Below are positions 19,043 through 27,879 of a DNA stretch of 64,000 nt, in pieces. Under the pieces are notes generated by a model, which ran no database searches, had not been told where the DNA came from, and saw nothing but the letters and a program-made list of their open reading frames with translations. This DNA comes from Caldalkalibacillus mannanilyticus JCM 10596 (GTDB taxonomy: Bacteria > Bacillota > Bacilli > Caldalkalibacillales > JCM-10596). A program made the translations under genes and the position numbers. The stretch lies in the NCBI RefSeq assembly GCF_000615945.1, contig NZ_BAMO01000005.1:89013-153012 (forward strand), read 5' to 3'. Position 1 is the first letter of the stretch. Each line of letters begins with the position of its first letter.

Positions 19043-19056
19043 ATACTGATCGGTAT
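19043..19056. promoter_or_regulatory. TetR-family operator, second copy
   Basis: ATACTGATCGGTAT is the reverse complement of the box at 18901 across its core. A further half-site (ATCAGTATAC) follows at about 19062-19071. The 342-base divergent spacer holds these sites and AT-rich promoter DNA and no gene. Confidence 0.65.
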
Positions 19057-19205
19057 ATAATATCAGTATACTTATGGTTTTGCTGAAAAAAATCAGCAAA
19101 ATAAAAGAGTTGATAAATGAAATGTCCGCAAATAACCAATTAAACTCAAATATCTTGAAGTGATTCATCATCTCTAAAATTTTTATAGTAAAAGAGGGAT
19201 TTATT

Positions 19206-19787
19206 ATGGTTAGACAACGTGAATTTGATGAAGATAGAGTATTAACTGACGCTATGAAACTTTTTTGGGAGAAGGGCTACAAAGCTACTTCATTAAACGA
19301 TTTAACTGCTAAGATGGGGATACAAAGACCAAGTTTATACTCAGCTTTTGGGGACAAAGAGGAATTATTTGAAGCTGCATTACGCAAATATACAAAACTA
19401 CATGCTTCCTATATTCGAACAAAACTTCAAAACACTCAACCTGTAAAGGAAGCATTTCGCACATTTTTTGAGGAATTGGTGGAAGAGGAATATAGAGAAA
19501 GTCCGAGTAAGGGTTGTTTTTGTATTAATACAATGGTAGAACTTGCTCCTCACGATGAAAAATTTGAAATCCTTACAAGGGAACATCAGATGTATCTTTC
19601 GGTCATATTTCAAGAAACTATTGCAGCAGGTATTAACTCAGGAGAGTTCGAAAGCAGCTTAAACGCTAAAAAATTAGCACAGACACTAGTCGTTTCTTTA
19701 ATCGGACTTACAGTGTTAATGAAATCCCGTCCGGAGCGCTCATTTGTAGATAATACTGTAGCGATGATCTTATCATTATTAAAATAA
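19206..19787 (+). CDS. TetR/AcrR-family transcriptional regulator
   Basis: 193-residue repressor. The helix-turn-helix spans about residues 8-55 (DAMKLFWEKGYKATSLNDLT, MGIQRPSLYSAFGDKEELF), typical of the AcrR/YxaF-like branch. The C-terminal ligand domain contains KGCFCINTMVEL, a Cys-bearing segment common in this branch. AGAGGGA-like sequence precedes the ATG. Divergent orientation and paired operators make it the probable regulator of the adjacent MFS transporter; the inducer is unknown. Confidence 0.85.
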   Translation: MVRQREFDEDRVLTDAMKLFWEKGYKATSLNDLTAKMGIQRPSLYSAFGDKEELFEAALRKYTKLHASYIRTKLQNTQPVKEAFRTFFEELVEEEYRESPSKGCFCINTMVELAPHDEKFEILTREHQMYLSVIFQETIAAGINSGEFESSLNAKKLAQTLVVSLIGLTVLMKSRPERSFVDNTVAMILSLLK

Positions 19788-19844
19788 ATTCTTCAAATGA
19801 ATTGTTAACACCTCTATCAAAGATGAAATCTAAACAAAATGTAA

Positions 19845-19872
19845 GAAAAACAGCACTAGATTTTAGTGCTGT
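19845..19872. terminator. Terminator between the TetR gene and the unknown 19.9-21.5 kb gene
   Basis: ACAGCACTA-gattt-TAGTGCTGT. On the minus strand the stem is followed by TTTTTC, so it best serves the unknown gene; it may also stop the TetR transcript. Confidence 0.65.
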
Positions 19873-19928
19873 GCTGTTCTTATATATGACTAATTACATG
19901 CTTCCTAATATTGATTATCTTTTTATCC

Positions 19929-21538
19929 CTATTCGTTTTTCTTTTTTGTAAATAAGATTGCACGCCCCCAGATAATATCAAAAAGGGCCGGAGCGACTTT
20001 AGTTTTTTGGTTGACATAAGCTCTGAAACCTATAAAAGCTTCTTCATTGTTGTCAACTCCGAATGCTGATCCTTGGGGGTTACCTGTGCTATAAGGTATA
20101 ATAACTTCATTGCCTTCCTTGTACTCTCTTGCCATTTTCATCACATAATAGTATTTAGCGTTTTTATAATATTCGGGGAAATACTCATCAGCGGGATATT
20201 GTAATTCATTTGTTAGGCGACCTGCTACAACTCCATTCAAAAGTTCTTCACCATAAATGCTGTTAGCTAAATAGGTTGCAAACCCCGTTTGTGTATGATT
20301 AACCCCATATATTATCACAAAATCATCATCAGAAGCTAATTTAAAACTTTCAGTTCTCGTATAGACTGCATCTCTGTCATCTATAAGAGCGTTTCTATCC
20401 TGCAATATACTCTGATAACCTTCAATTTCCCAGAGATCTAACTCAAGATCTACAATATCATATTCTTGATTTTTGTATTTTCGAATAATTTGATTTCTCA
20501 AGTAATCTAGTGTATCTCTTGATTTTGGAACGATCTGGTATTCAGTAATCCCTGTTTCTCTTTTTTTAAACACTGGTATAGGCCACGGGTTTGTAGTGGG
20601 ATAGGGAGTTTTAGGGGTAATACGCAACACCGTAAAATATCTTTCAAGGTTGTCAATATAATCCCAGCCAACTTCAGGATTTTGAAAAATTGCAACCCTC
20701 ATGACAAACATAAAGTGATCTTTGCCTCTTTCCAGCCCCATTCTGACTAGGTCTATAGGGATAATATCATTGTTCATGATACCAGTGTCAAAGCCTGATT
20801 CAACAAGAGCATTACGCATTTGCTGATTTACGTCTTGGTCTGCAGTGGTAATGATAATTGTGGAACTGTCAAAGGGATTTCCGGGGCTTCCATTGGGTGT
20901 ACTGTCCGTCCAGATAAAATTGTTACTTATTTGATCCCCCATGCTAGCACCGATAAAGTGATAAAAACCAGTATCTTGATCCCCTGATGTAACTGTATCA
21001 CTGTAGTCCTTCTCAGCTTTATTTTCAACAAATCCAAGATAACTTCTAAAACTAAAGTAAACTGCCGGAGGAGGCGTCTGTCCAATTAATACAATTGCCT
21101 CGTCAGGACGGAGCTTATAATTAAATCCTGGTCCTACATATTCAATATTGGCTGGATAATTGTGCGGATCGTTAGGATTATAACCTTTTGGAGGTTTCTG
21201 CATTGGGGACGGTTCCTGGTTTGGTGCTGGCGGAAGGAGATAGCTCCATAGGGTACGCCAGCATTATTGGCAAAGGCTGTGTCGATTATACCTTCACTGG
21301 CCAGTTTTAGTATATCAATATATCTTAATGTGCCTTTCTGAACAATAAAGCCCCTTTCTTCTAAGAGGGAAACAAAATGGCTTATGCCATCTTGTTCATT
21401 AAAGTAGGGGTTATAGATTGGTGTGTTGGCCCAGTGAGGATATGGGGATGTTTTGTAAGTATTGTGCATATTAGGTAAGTGATACATTGGTGGGTTAATG
21501 CTATAAGGGTAGGAGGAGGGGTTATAATTATTATGCAT
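19929..21538 (-). CDS. Large protein of unknown function with Tyr/Pro/Asn-rich N-terminus (apparent frameshift)
   Basis: I do not recognise this protein. The start at 21538 has AAAGGA upstream. Residues 1-45 are low-complexity and rich in Tyr, Pro, Asn and His (MHNNYNPSSYPYS). A short folded segment follows (HFVSLLEERGFIVQKGTLRY then IDILKLASEGIIDTAFANN), then a Pro-rich linker. The frame breaks at 21231-21238; the second frame continues PPAPNQEPSPMQKPPKGYNP and runs about 430 residues to 19929. One missing base would give one protein of about 535 residues. The large domain has no signal peptide, membrane helix or metal motif that I can name; its acidic, Tyr-rich sequence includes EAIVLIGQTPPPAVYFSFRS and STIIITTADQDVNQQMRNAL. 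The gene stands alone, flanked by its own terminator. Confidence 0.6.
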
Positions 21539-21717
21539 TCGTCTTATTCCTTTCAAAAAACTTTTTGAAATATAATATGGGCTACGTTTAGAAAGGGTAC
21601 CTAAAGTAACTTGTATATTTCTTAGTACAACGATAATGTACAGTACTCATCTTTGATAGGTCGATTCGCACCATTCAGCGGGCTTTGTCCACTAGTCCTA
21701 TAGGCGCCATTATACAG

Positions 21718-21773
21718 TTGACCTATACAGTCAAACTTTATATAATATAACTATACAGTTTAACTGTATAGTT
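21718..21773 (+). promoter_or_regulatory. Promoter and PadR-type operator of the padR-DUF2812 pair
   Basis: TTGACC (21718-21723), a 17-base spacer and TATAAT (21741-21746) form a near-consensus promoter. It is followed by a perfect 12-1-12 inverted repeat, AACTATACAGTT-t-AACTGTATAGTT (21749-21773). PadR proteins bind such long palindromes, so autorepression is likely. Confidence 0.75.
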
Positions 21774-21795
21774 AATTAATATGGTGGGATGTTAA

Positions 21796-22119
21796 ATGAA
21801 AAGGCATAAGTTGCTTCCCTTAACAGAAACAATGCATTATATATTGTTGGCTTTGCGAGAGCCGTTACACGGTTATGCAATCATGCAAGTGATTGAAGTG
21901 ATGAGCAATGGGCAAGTTCGGATCGCGGCGGGTACATTATACGGAGCAATTGAAAACCTATTAAAATACAATTGGATTGTACTTGTTGCTTCAGATGATC
22001 CACGAAGGAAAGTTTACCATATTACTAAAGAAGGACTTGCGGTTTTACAAATAGAAAAAGAACGGTTAACTCATATTCTCTCCCTATATGAAGGAGGTAA
22101 TTTTCATGAAGAAGATTAA
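21796..22119 (+). CDS. PadR-family transcriptional regulator
   Basis: 107-residue winged-helix regulator: TETMHYILLALREPLHGYAI, AAGTLYGAIENLLKYNWI and RRKVYHITKEG are the PadR core, followed by a short C-terminal helix. It overlaps the next gene by 14 bases and is preceded by a strong promoter with a perfect palindrome, suggesting that it represses its own operon. Confidence 0.9.
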   Translation: MKRHKLLPLTETMHYILLALREPLHGYAIMQVIEVMSNGQVRIAAGTLYGAIENLLKYNWIVLVASDDPRRKVYHITKEGLAVLQIEKERLTHILSLYEGGNFHEED

Positions 22120-22708
22120 ACTATTTGTTGATGCTCATAAGCAAGAGAAATGGTTAAATGAGATGCTTCAACAAGGATGGGTATGTAAAAAGGTTCATAC
22201 TTTATTAGGAATATACTATTTCAAAAAGGCAGATACACTCGATCAAGTGATCCGCCTGGACTTCCAAACATTTAAATCAGAAGAAATGTATCAGCAATAT
22301 ATTCAGTTACATGAGGACTTTGGTTGGGAGCATATAGGAGGTTCACGCTGGTCATCATTACAGTATTGGCTTAAACCAATTAACGGACTTGATGAGTTAT
22401 ATTCAGACAACGCATCTGAAAAATCCCATTTACAACGCCTGACCAAATCCTATGGTGAATCTACTTTATTATTTCTAATATTAACAATGATCTTTTTTAA
22501 AAATGCTTCACAGTTTTCAAGCCTAAAATCAGCCTATTTTACACCTGGTCTATGGGATAGAGAAGGTACAGATTTTTTATTAGCTTTCTTATTTGAAACA
22601 CCCTTTGCACTTTTAAGATTTGGTTCTCCTTGGTTAGTACTTATTACGGGCATAGCATTTATGACTACATATGTAAAATACAAGAAACTATTAGATAAAA
22701 CGGCGTGA
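22106..22708 (+). CDS. DUF2812 membrane protein paired with PadR
   Basis: 201 residues from the ATG at 22106, chosen because GGAGG lies at the proper distance inside the padR end; an upstream in-frame start is not supported. The N-terminal half is a DUF2812 domain (LFVDAHKQEKWLNEMLQQGW, RLDFQTF, WKHIGG-like EHIGGSRWSSLQYW). Two hydrophobic segments follow (about residues 116-135 and 170-192). PadR-DUF2812 operons are common in Firmicutes; their biochemical role is not established. Confidence 0.85.
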   Translation: MKKIKLFVDAHKQEKWLNEMLQQGWVCKKVHTLLGIYYFKKADTLDQVIRLDFQTFKSEEMYQQYIQLHEDFGWEHIGGSRWSSLQYWLKPINGLDELYSDNASEKSHLQRLTKSYGESTLLFLILTMIFFKNASQFSSLKSAYFTPGLWDREGTDFLLAFLFETPFALLRFGSPWLVLITGIAFMTTYVKYKKLLDKTA

Positions 22709-22735
22709 TTAGTAGCCGACAATATTTATCTATAA

Positions 22736-22908
22736 GCTGTTATAAATGCGCCACCTGCTCCACTTCCCTTGGCATCAATAGAATAGATATATCATAGGTT
22801 TATCAATAAATAAAAGTAAGTCTGATGACTTTCTTATATGGTAATTCGGGATATATATCCATAACTCTTCATAGGCATTTATTACGGATTCGTCAAAATA
22901 GTCAGGAA
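22736..22908 (-). pseudogene. Remnant copy of the nearby beta-lactamase-family gene, with an internal deletion
   Basis: 22736-22790 matches the stretch at about 25770-25824, and 22791-22908 matches about 26050-26182, at high identity but with scattered changes. The roughly 215 bases between these blocks in the intact gene are missing. No frame is open. It ends abruptly at an IS110 fragment. Confidence 0.75.
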
Positions 22909-23190
22909 TGCCAGAAGCACCCCTGACCATGAAGATAGATGGCTAGCTGTAGGGAATTGATCCGTATTGGTCCCTATTTCTGCAATGATGCTTGCCGCAC
23001 TTATTTTGCTCACTCTTGGCATCGTTTGAAGAAGCTGTAATTCTTCTTGGTATTCCTTAAGATAATCATTCATCCGTTCATCTAATTGTTGAATAGATTC
23101 TTCTATAAAAATGATATTTTTTTGTGTACATCTAAGCCAGCACAATGAGTTACAATAGGATCCATCTCCATTTTTCATCCTCCAAATTGA
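22909..23190 (-). mobile_element. IS110-family transposase remnant with internal deletion
   Basis: The right end encodes the IS110 N-terminus in one frame (MDPIVTHCAGLDVHKK, where the first DEDD-site Asp lies). After a short A run the sequence jumps, in another frame, to the late region IQQLDERMNDYLKEY and the Transposase_20 part (MPRVSKISAASIIAEIG, FPTASHLSSWSG). The central catalytic region is gone and the C-terminal tail is truncated, so it cannot encode an active transposase. Confidence 0.75.
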
Positions 23191-23284
23191 AATGTACCTA
23201 GGTAGGAGGAACCGTTTGAATTTAACATTTTTCTGTACATGATCATCCGTAAGAATCCCTACGGGATGTCAACAATGGGTGTAA

Positions 23285-23482
23285 TCATGGCTGTTTTTTA
23301 CTATACACTACATAAGCAATAAGCCCAATTAAATAGCCTACTCCTGTTCCTATACTGACTGTAAATATTAGAAAGATTGGTTTGAAAAACATACCTAAAA
23401 TTGTACCGATAGCACAACCCAAAATCATACCCATTGGTATTAAACTATCTATAAAAATTTTAGATTTTGAAGTATTATCCAC
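23285..23482 (-). CDS. Small glycine-zipper membrane protein, unknown function
   Basis: 65 residues with two hydrophobic segments (about 13-32 and 37-59) rich in regularly spaced Gly (GMILGCAIGTILGMF, GTGVGYLIGLIAYVVY) and a basic tail SKKQP. The start is GTG with AAAGGA upstream. It lies 178 bases downstream of a secreted Cys-rich precursor on the same strand. A bacteriocin immunity role is possible by position and size only; small integral membrane proteins of other roles look alike. Confidence 0.6.
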   Translation of the reverse strand: MDNTSKSKIFIDSLIPMGMILGCAIGTILGMFFKPIFLIFTVSIGTGVGYLIGLIAYVVYSKKQP

Positions 23483-23660
23483 TATTGACGTTCCTTTCCA
23501 TGTTATTTTATTTTAGTATAAAGTAACACCATTATCATTTGAAAATTTCCTTAGGTTTCCTTAATATAGGAAAACAACATCCCTACCTATATTTTCACCT
23601 CTATTTAAGTTTACTATAATCGAAAGTTAATTTTTTTTATAAGCTTTCACTCAATGTGCT

Positions 23661-24455
23661 CTATAATAAGTTGAAACAGCCTACGATACCAGCAATATTA
23701 GCTACACCTAAAGTTGCAACTGCAGCAATACAAGCAGCACAAACAGGTGGGACTGCTGGACAAGATGCTGCACAAGTACCTGCAATTAAGTACGCAACTA
23801 CAAGATCAACACTAGCTATTAAAGCAATACATGCAGCAACTTCTTTAATGCCCTCTGGCTGAATTTGTTGATTGCCTTCTTCAAGGGAAGCTTGTAAATC
23901 TGCTAACTGTTTTTCAAGCTCACTGTTACTAACATAGTCTAAATCAGTTTCTTCTTCATGTGTTAATTTACCATCGGAGAAAGAAGTGATCACGAATTTA
24001 TTATTATCACTTTTCGTAACCAATATTTCCGAGTAGTTTATAATTTCATTGTTTGAGTCAAAAATCAAAGTAAAGTTACTTGTAAAGCTGTACTGGTCTC
24101 CTGTAATAGGAATCGTAGCAGAGGTGTAGTCAGTATCATTTTGGGTAATTTTCAAGAACTTAGCATTACTAAAATCTAATTCAACCTCTGAACCATTCAT
24201 AACTACTTCGTTGTTGGAAATTGCGTTATCAATCAGATTTTTAATGTCCTGAATTCTCTTAGAATCTGTAATTTCACTTGTTGTATTTGCAACATCATTC
24301 ATTCTTTCAAATGCAGATTTCAACCCATTGTCTATTTTTCCGTTTTCTCCTACTTGTTGGGGGTTTAATGAGGCGATTGTTGAATTACTAAACAATCCAA
24401 AGAAAAGTATTAAAACCACCATCCCAATCGAAATAGTTTCCTTCCAAAATCTCAT
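23661..24455 (-). CDS. Secreted protein with C-terminal six-Cys hydrophobic module; candidate bacteriocin-like precursor
   Basis: 264 residues. Residues 1-29 form a signal peptide or signal anchor (ISIGMVVLILFFGLFSNSTI). Residues 30-200 are a polar, acidic region rich in Ser, Asn and Asp (ITDSKRIQDIKNLIDNAISN, YSFTSNFTLIFDSNNEIINY) ending in a coiled-coil-like stretch (NSELEKQLADLQASLEEGNQ). Residues 205-264 change character: hydrophobic, Ala/Val/Ile-rich, with six Cys at 209, 228, 232, 239, 242 and 260 (C-x18-C-x3-C-x6-C-x2-C-x17-C). A hydrophobic Cys-rich tail cut from a longer secreted precursor is the plan of halocin-C8-like and related peptide toxins. I cannot assign a family. AAAGGA lies 11 bases upstream of the ATG. 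Confidence 0.6.
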   Translation of the reverse strand: MRFWKETISIGMVVLILFFGLFSNSTIASLNPQQVGENGKIDNGLKSAFERMNDVANTTSEITDSKRIQDIKNLIDNAISNNEVVMNGSEVELDFSNAKFLKITQNDTDYTSATIPITGDQYSFTSNFTLIFDSNNEIINYSEILVTKSDNNKFVITSFSDGKLTHEEETDLDYVSNSELEKQLADLQASLEEGNQQIQPEGIKEVAACIALIASVDLVVAYLIAGTCAASCPAVPPVCAACIAAVATLGVANIAGIVGCFNLL

Positions 24456-24599
24456 ACTAGCATATCCTTTTTTTGGAAATTTGTATTCATCCCCATAGTA
24501 ACATAGAATGAGTAGTATGTATATAGGAAAAAAGTAAATTATTAGGATTCTTTTCTTTAATTTAGAAAATTCATAGATTAAACACTTTTAGAATGAAAA

Positions 24600-25480
24600 T
24601 TAACTAACTTTATTTATGTTAGTTGAAACGAAAACGGTCTTTGTCAATATAGTTGTCGCATTTAGTTGTGATACTACGTCAAGAAAATAGACATGGATTT
24701 TTCTACCGCGCTTTCGCTTGGAATTATAAAAGACCTCAATGTATTCAAGTAATGGTAGCTTTTGATATTCGTAGGAGGCATATTGAACGCCTCTGTCAGA
24801 ATGATGTATGACGCCTTTTCTTAGATTTTGACGTTTATATGCCATTTTTAATGCAGAGAGAACCAATTCCTTTGTCATGGTTTTATCTATAGCCCAACCT
24901 ACGATTTTACGAGAATATATGTCCATTACGCTAGCCAAATACAACCAGCACTCATGGGTTGGAATATAGGAATATCTGATACCCAAAAATGATTTGGCAT
25001 AGAAGCTTTAAACTGTCGATCCAATACGTTTTCACTTACTGAGTGTTGATGCTTTGAATTCGTTGTAGCCTTGTATTTTTTTACTGTACACGATTTCCAT
25101 TGATTCTTGGTCATAATACGGGATACTGTATGTTCACTTACCTTTACACCACGTCGATTCAGCGTTTTTGTAATTTTGACGTTGCCGTAACGCTGCTTGA
25201 ATTCTAAGTGAGTCTGTAAAATCTCTTGTGATAATTTCTCATGTTTTTTATGCCTGTCACTTTTCTGCCGTTTTAACCATTTGAACCGCTTTTAAAAACT
25301 CCCGATACATTGCACATCACTCGGAAATGGGAGCGATTTTCATAAATGAAATCGTATTTTACCGAGAGATTTTCGCGAAGTAGTGCATCGCCTTTTTTAA
25401 TCTTTTGCCATTACCTTTTGCCATGCAGACACCTCACTGTCATTGATATATTTGTTATAACAATCTGTGTCTACTTTTTA
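24600..25480 (-). mobile_element. IS3-family (IS150-like) element remnant, truncated and internally deleted
   Basis: Read on the minus strand from 25430, an orfA 3' end (LKKAMHYFAK) overlaps an orfB with the family order: [99 protein letters not shown]. It then jumps directly to [15 protein letters not shown], skipping roughly 50 codons that hold the last catalytic Glu of the DDE triad. Several frames are used. The first part of orfA is absent. The right end (AAAAAGTAGACAC on the minus strand) resembles IS3 terminal repeats and abuts the serine hydrolase gene. Confidence 0.8.
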
Positions 25481-26474
25481 GTCTAGCATTACCTTGTCCA
25501 ATTATTTCACTAATAATTCGATCATGCAATTCTTCTACATCATAATCCATATTACTTAATATTGTAATTATGATCTGCCTGTCTAAATCATAAGATGTTA
25601 TAAAATTCGCTCCGGGATCACACCCTTGAAAAGAAGGTATTTTACCATTTAAAAGCCATACCCCGTAACCATAGCATCCTTCTGAAACTTGAGGAGATAA
25701 CATCATTTTCATAAACTTTTCTTTGATTAATCTACCACCTATCAATGCAGCCCAGAATTTTTCAACATCAGGTGCTGTTAAAAATGCGCCACCTGCGCCG
25801 CTTCCCTTGGCATCTATAGAAAAGATATTTGTGCGATAGTTGTTATTTTCTTCATCATAAATATAAGAAAAAGCACATCTCGCTGGTAATTTATCAAGTT
25901 CATAATAACCCGTATCTGTCATGTTGCTGGGATTAAATATTGCTTCTTGTAAATAGACATCGAAAGGTTTCCCTGTTATCTCCTCAATAATTAGGCCAAG
26001 AACAACATAACCTGTATTGTTGTATTGAAACTTTTCACCTTTCGGATACATCATAGGTTTATCAATAAATAAAGGGATTAAGTCTGATGACTTTCTTATA
26101 GAATAATTTGGGGTATTTATCCATAACTCTTCATAAGCATCCATTACCGATTCGTCAAAATAGTCAGGAATGCCAGAAGTATGATTCAACAATTGTTTGA
26201 CCGTAATTCCCGGGTCAATCTGCTTCAAATTAAATTTCAGTATTTCTCCGATTGATGACTCAAAATGAATTAAATCTTTTTCAATAAGGGTTAAAATGGC
26301 AGTGGCTACAAACACCTTTCCAGCTGAAGCTGTACCAAACCTCGTGTTAATGCTGTTACGAACTTCATTTGCCCTGTCAGCAAAACCATATTCACCTTGA
26401 AATATTTTATGACCTTCTTGAAGTACAGAAATTACTCCACTGAATTCCTTGTCAATAACATTGTTTATATCCAT
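25455..26474 (-). CDS. Beta-lactamase-family serine hydrolase, 3' end replaced by IS sequence
   Basis: 339-residue penicillin-binding-protein-like hydrolase (class C/ClpP-unrelated, Beta-lactamase domain) with SxxK as SAGK in TASAGKVFVATAIL, the Y-x-N motif in FQYNNTGYVVLG, and LLNHTSGIPDYFDES. No signal peptide is visible, so it may be cytoplasmic or its N-terminus is atypical. The last codons (RLKSRHRLL) come from the terminal repeat of the adjacent IS3 remnant, so the natural C-terminus was cut at about 25480. A deleted partial copy of this gene lies at 22736-22908. Substrate unknown; it may be a peptidase or esterase rather than a beta-lactamase. Confidence 0.8.
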   Translation of the reverse strand: MDINNVIDKEFSGVISVLQEGHKIFQGEYGFADRANEVRNSINTRFGTASAGKVFVATAILTLIEKDLIHFESSIGEILKFNLKQIDPGITVKQLLNHTSGIPDYFDESVMDAYEELWINTPNYSIRKSSDLIPLFIDKPMMYPKGEKFQYNNTGYVVLGLIIEEITGKPFDVYLQEAIFNPSNMTDTGYYELDKLPARCAFSYIYDEENNNYRTNIFSIDAKGSGAGGAFLTAPDVEKFWAALIGGRLIKEKFMKMMLSPQVSEGCYGYGVWLLNGKIPSFQGCDPGANFITSYDLDRQIIITILSNMDYDVEELHDRIISEIIGQGNARLKSRHRLL

Positions 26475-26721
26475 ACATAATACCCCCTAATAAAAAAGTG
26501 ATCAATTAAAGTATTCAGTTTTCAAACTAAATTTACATTTATTACCATTATTATATATTTTATATACACTATGGTCAATAGTTTTAAAAATTCGCTTTAT
26601 TTCAGTTTTTCATCTTTAAATTTCTAGATACTCTCAGCAATGTTGAATCTCCTTATATCTATTCAGTTATTTCAGATCTTATGTAGTAAACTCATTCCGC
26701 TTTTCAATATTCTTCAATAAC
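26475..26721. other. AT-rich non-coding spacer
   Basis: No credible gene is seen between the serine hydrolase start and the lysozyme-gene terminator. The stretch next to 26520-26580 is very AT-rich and probably holds the hydrolase promoter, but I cannot place -35 and -10 boxes with confidence. Confidence 0.4.
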
Positions 26722-26753
26722 AAAAGAGCCTTTCAACGCTAAAAAAGGCTCTT
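26722..26753 (-). terminator. Intrinsic terminator of the PG-binding/lysozyme gene
   Basis: On the minus strand AAGAGCCTTTTTT-agcgttg-AAAGGCTCTTTT forms a strong hairpin ending in T residues, about 40 bases after the stop. Confidence 0.75.
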
Positions 26754-26791
26754 AACTCACTGTTACATCATTTATTTACATCTCATTCCCT

Positions 26792-27694
26792 TCATACCCC
26801 TGCTCTCCCGAAACCAGATCTTCCTGCAAATCGCTTGTAAAAGTCATAAGCATATCGAAAACGGCTAGGATAATCCGGCTTACCTGCTCGTTCAAACGAA
26901 ATCTGAAATGCTTTAACAGCATCTTCTATACCCATCTTCTTAAGTCCTTCGATTCCACCATATCTTTTTAATATGGCTTTCGTTGTTGAATCACCGCCAT
27001 TTAATTCATACCAAAGGAAGCCAAGTTGTGTGTCTAATGCCCATTCACTCCTACCTTGAGACCGAGCGTACCTCACTAATTGATCCCAACGCCCTCCTTT
27101 TTCCCACTGAGCAATTCCACGTCCAGGTCCACCACGAAATTGTTTCTTAGTTGGATCAATTCCAGACTCCTGTTTTAAGTTCCCCATGATACCAGCAGTT
27201 GCCCCATCTAAAAATCCTTTTGCTTTAAAAAAGTTCCAAACTTTCTCATCATTACTATTACCAGATGGGCTGACAGGAGCATTATTTGTATATGGTTTAG
27301 CCACTCTAGCGTTGGGTATAACGATCTTAGTTCCAATTTGAAGATTATTTGCGTTAATATTTGGATTTGCTTTTTGAAGCGTATCAGTACTTATTTTATA
27401 TTTTTGTGCTATCTTCCAGAGGCTGTCACCTGGTTGAACCGTATAATTGGGTACTTGAGTCGGTGTGGAATATTTCTGTAACAAAGCCCATGTGTCCTTC
27501 CCGACTATTCCATCCACTTTAAGATTATGTGCTTTTTGAAAATTCCTTACAGCCGTATCTGTTTTCGAGCCAAAATCTGAATCAATTCGCCCTGGTGAGA
27601 ATCCTGCATTTTGAAGTGCTTTTTGAATACTAGCTACACCTTGGCCCTTTGAGCCTATTTTAAATGTTGGTCGAGTTATTACAGCAGTAGTCAT
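26792..27694 (-). CDS. Peptidoglycan-binding / LysM / phage-tail-type lysozyme protein
   Basis: 300 residues from the ATG at 27694, supported by AAGGAGAG. Domains in order: PG_binding_1 (about 8-72, QKALQNAGFSPGRIDSDFGS and VDGIVGKDTWALL), LysM (about 82-128, YTVQPGDSLWKIAQKYKIST then IGTKIVIP), and a phage tail lysozyme-type domain from about 148 (FFKAKGFLDGATAGIMGNLK with the probable catalytic Glu in QESGIDP, then GRGIAQWEKGGRW). There is no signal peptide, as in phage lysins and tail enzymes, yet no other phage genes are near. It may be a spore or phage-derived cell-wall hydrolase; release route unknown. Confidence 0.85.
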   Translation of the reverse strand: MTTAVITRPTFKIGSKGQGVASIQKALQNAGFSPGRIDSDFGSKTDTAVRNFQKAHNLKVDGIVGKDTWALLQKYSTPTQVPNYTVQPGDSLWKIAQKYKISTDTLQKANPNINANNLQIGTKIVIPNARVAKPYTNNAPVSPSGNSNDEKVWNFFKAKGFLDGATAGIMGNLKQESGIDPTKKQFRGGPGRGIAQWEKGGRWDQLVRYARSQGRSEWALDTQLGFLWYELNGGDSTTKAILKRYGGIEGLKKMGIEDAVKAFQISFERAGKPDYPSRFRYAYDFYKRFAGRSGFGRAGV

Positions 27695-27879
27695 GTCAAC
27701 TCTCCTTAGAAAATAGAATGAGCAGCAGCTGTGCTTTTGGCACATTAAATAATTTCTGAAGAAACGGTTGAATTTATTCGTTCTAATTGTTTACATCATA
27801 ACTCTCAAGAGTTTGTTTCAAATGGTGAAAGAACAGAAGACAAATTAATTATATCGAAAACACCCTCTCCCAAAACGAA

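Noticed and set aside
22736..22908. CRISPR-like or regulatory repeat shared with 25.8-26.2 kb
   Set aside because: The similarity is explained by a partial gene copy with an internal deletion, not by repeats and spacers.
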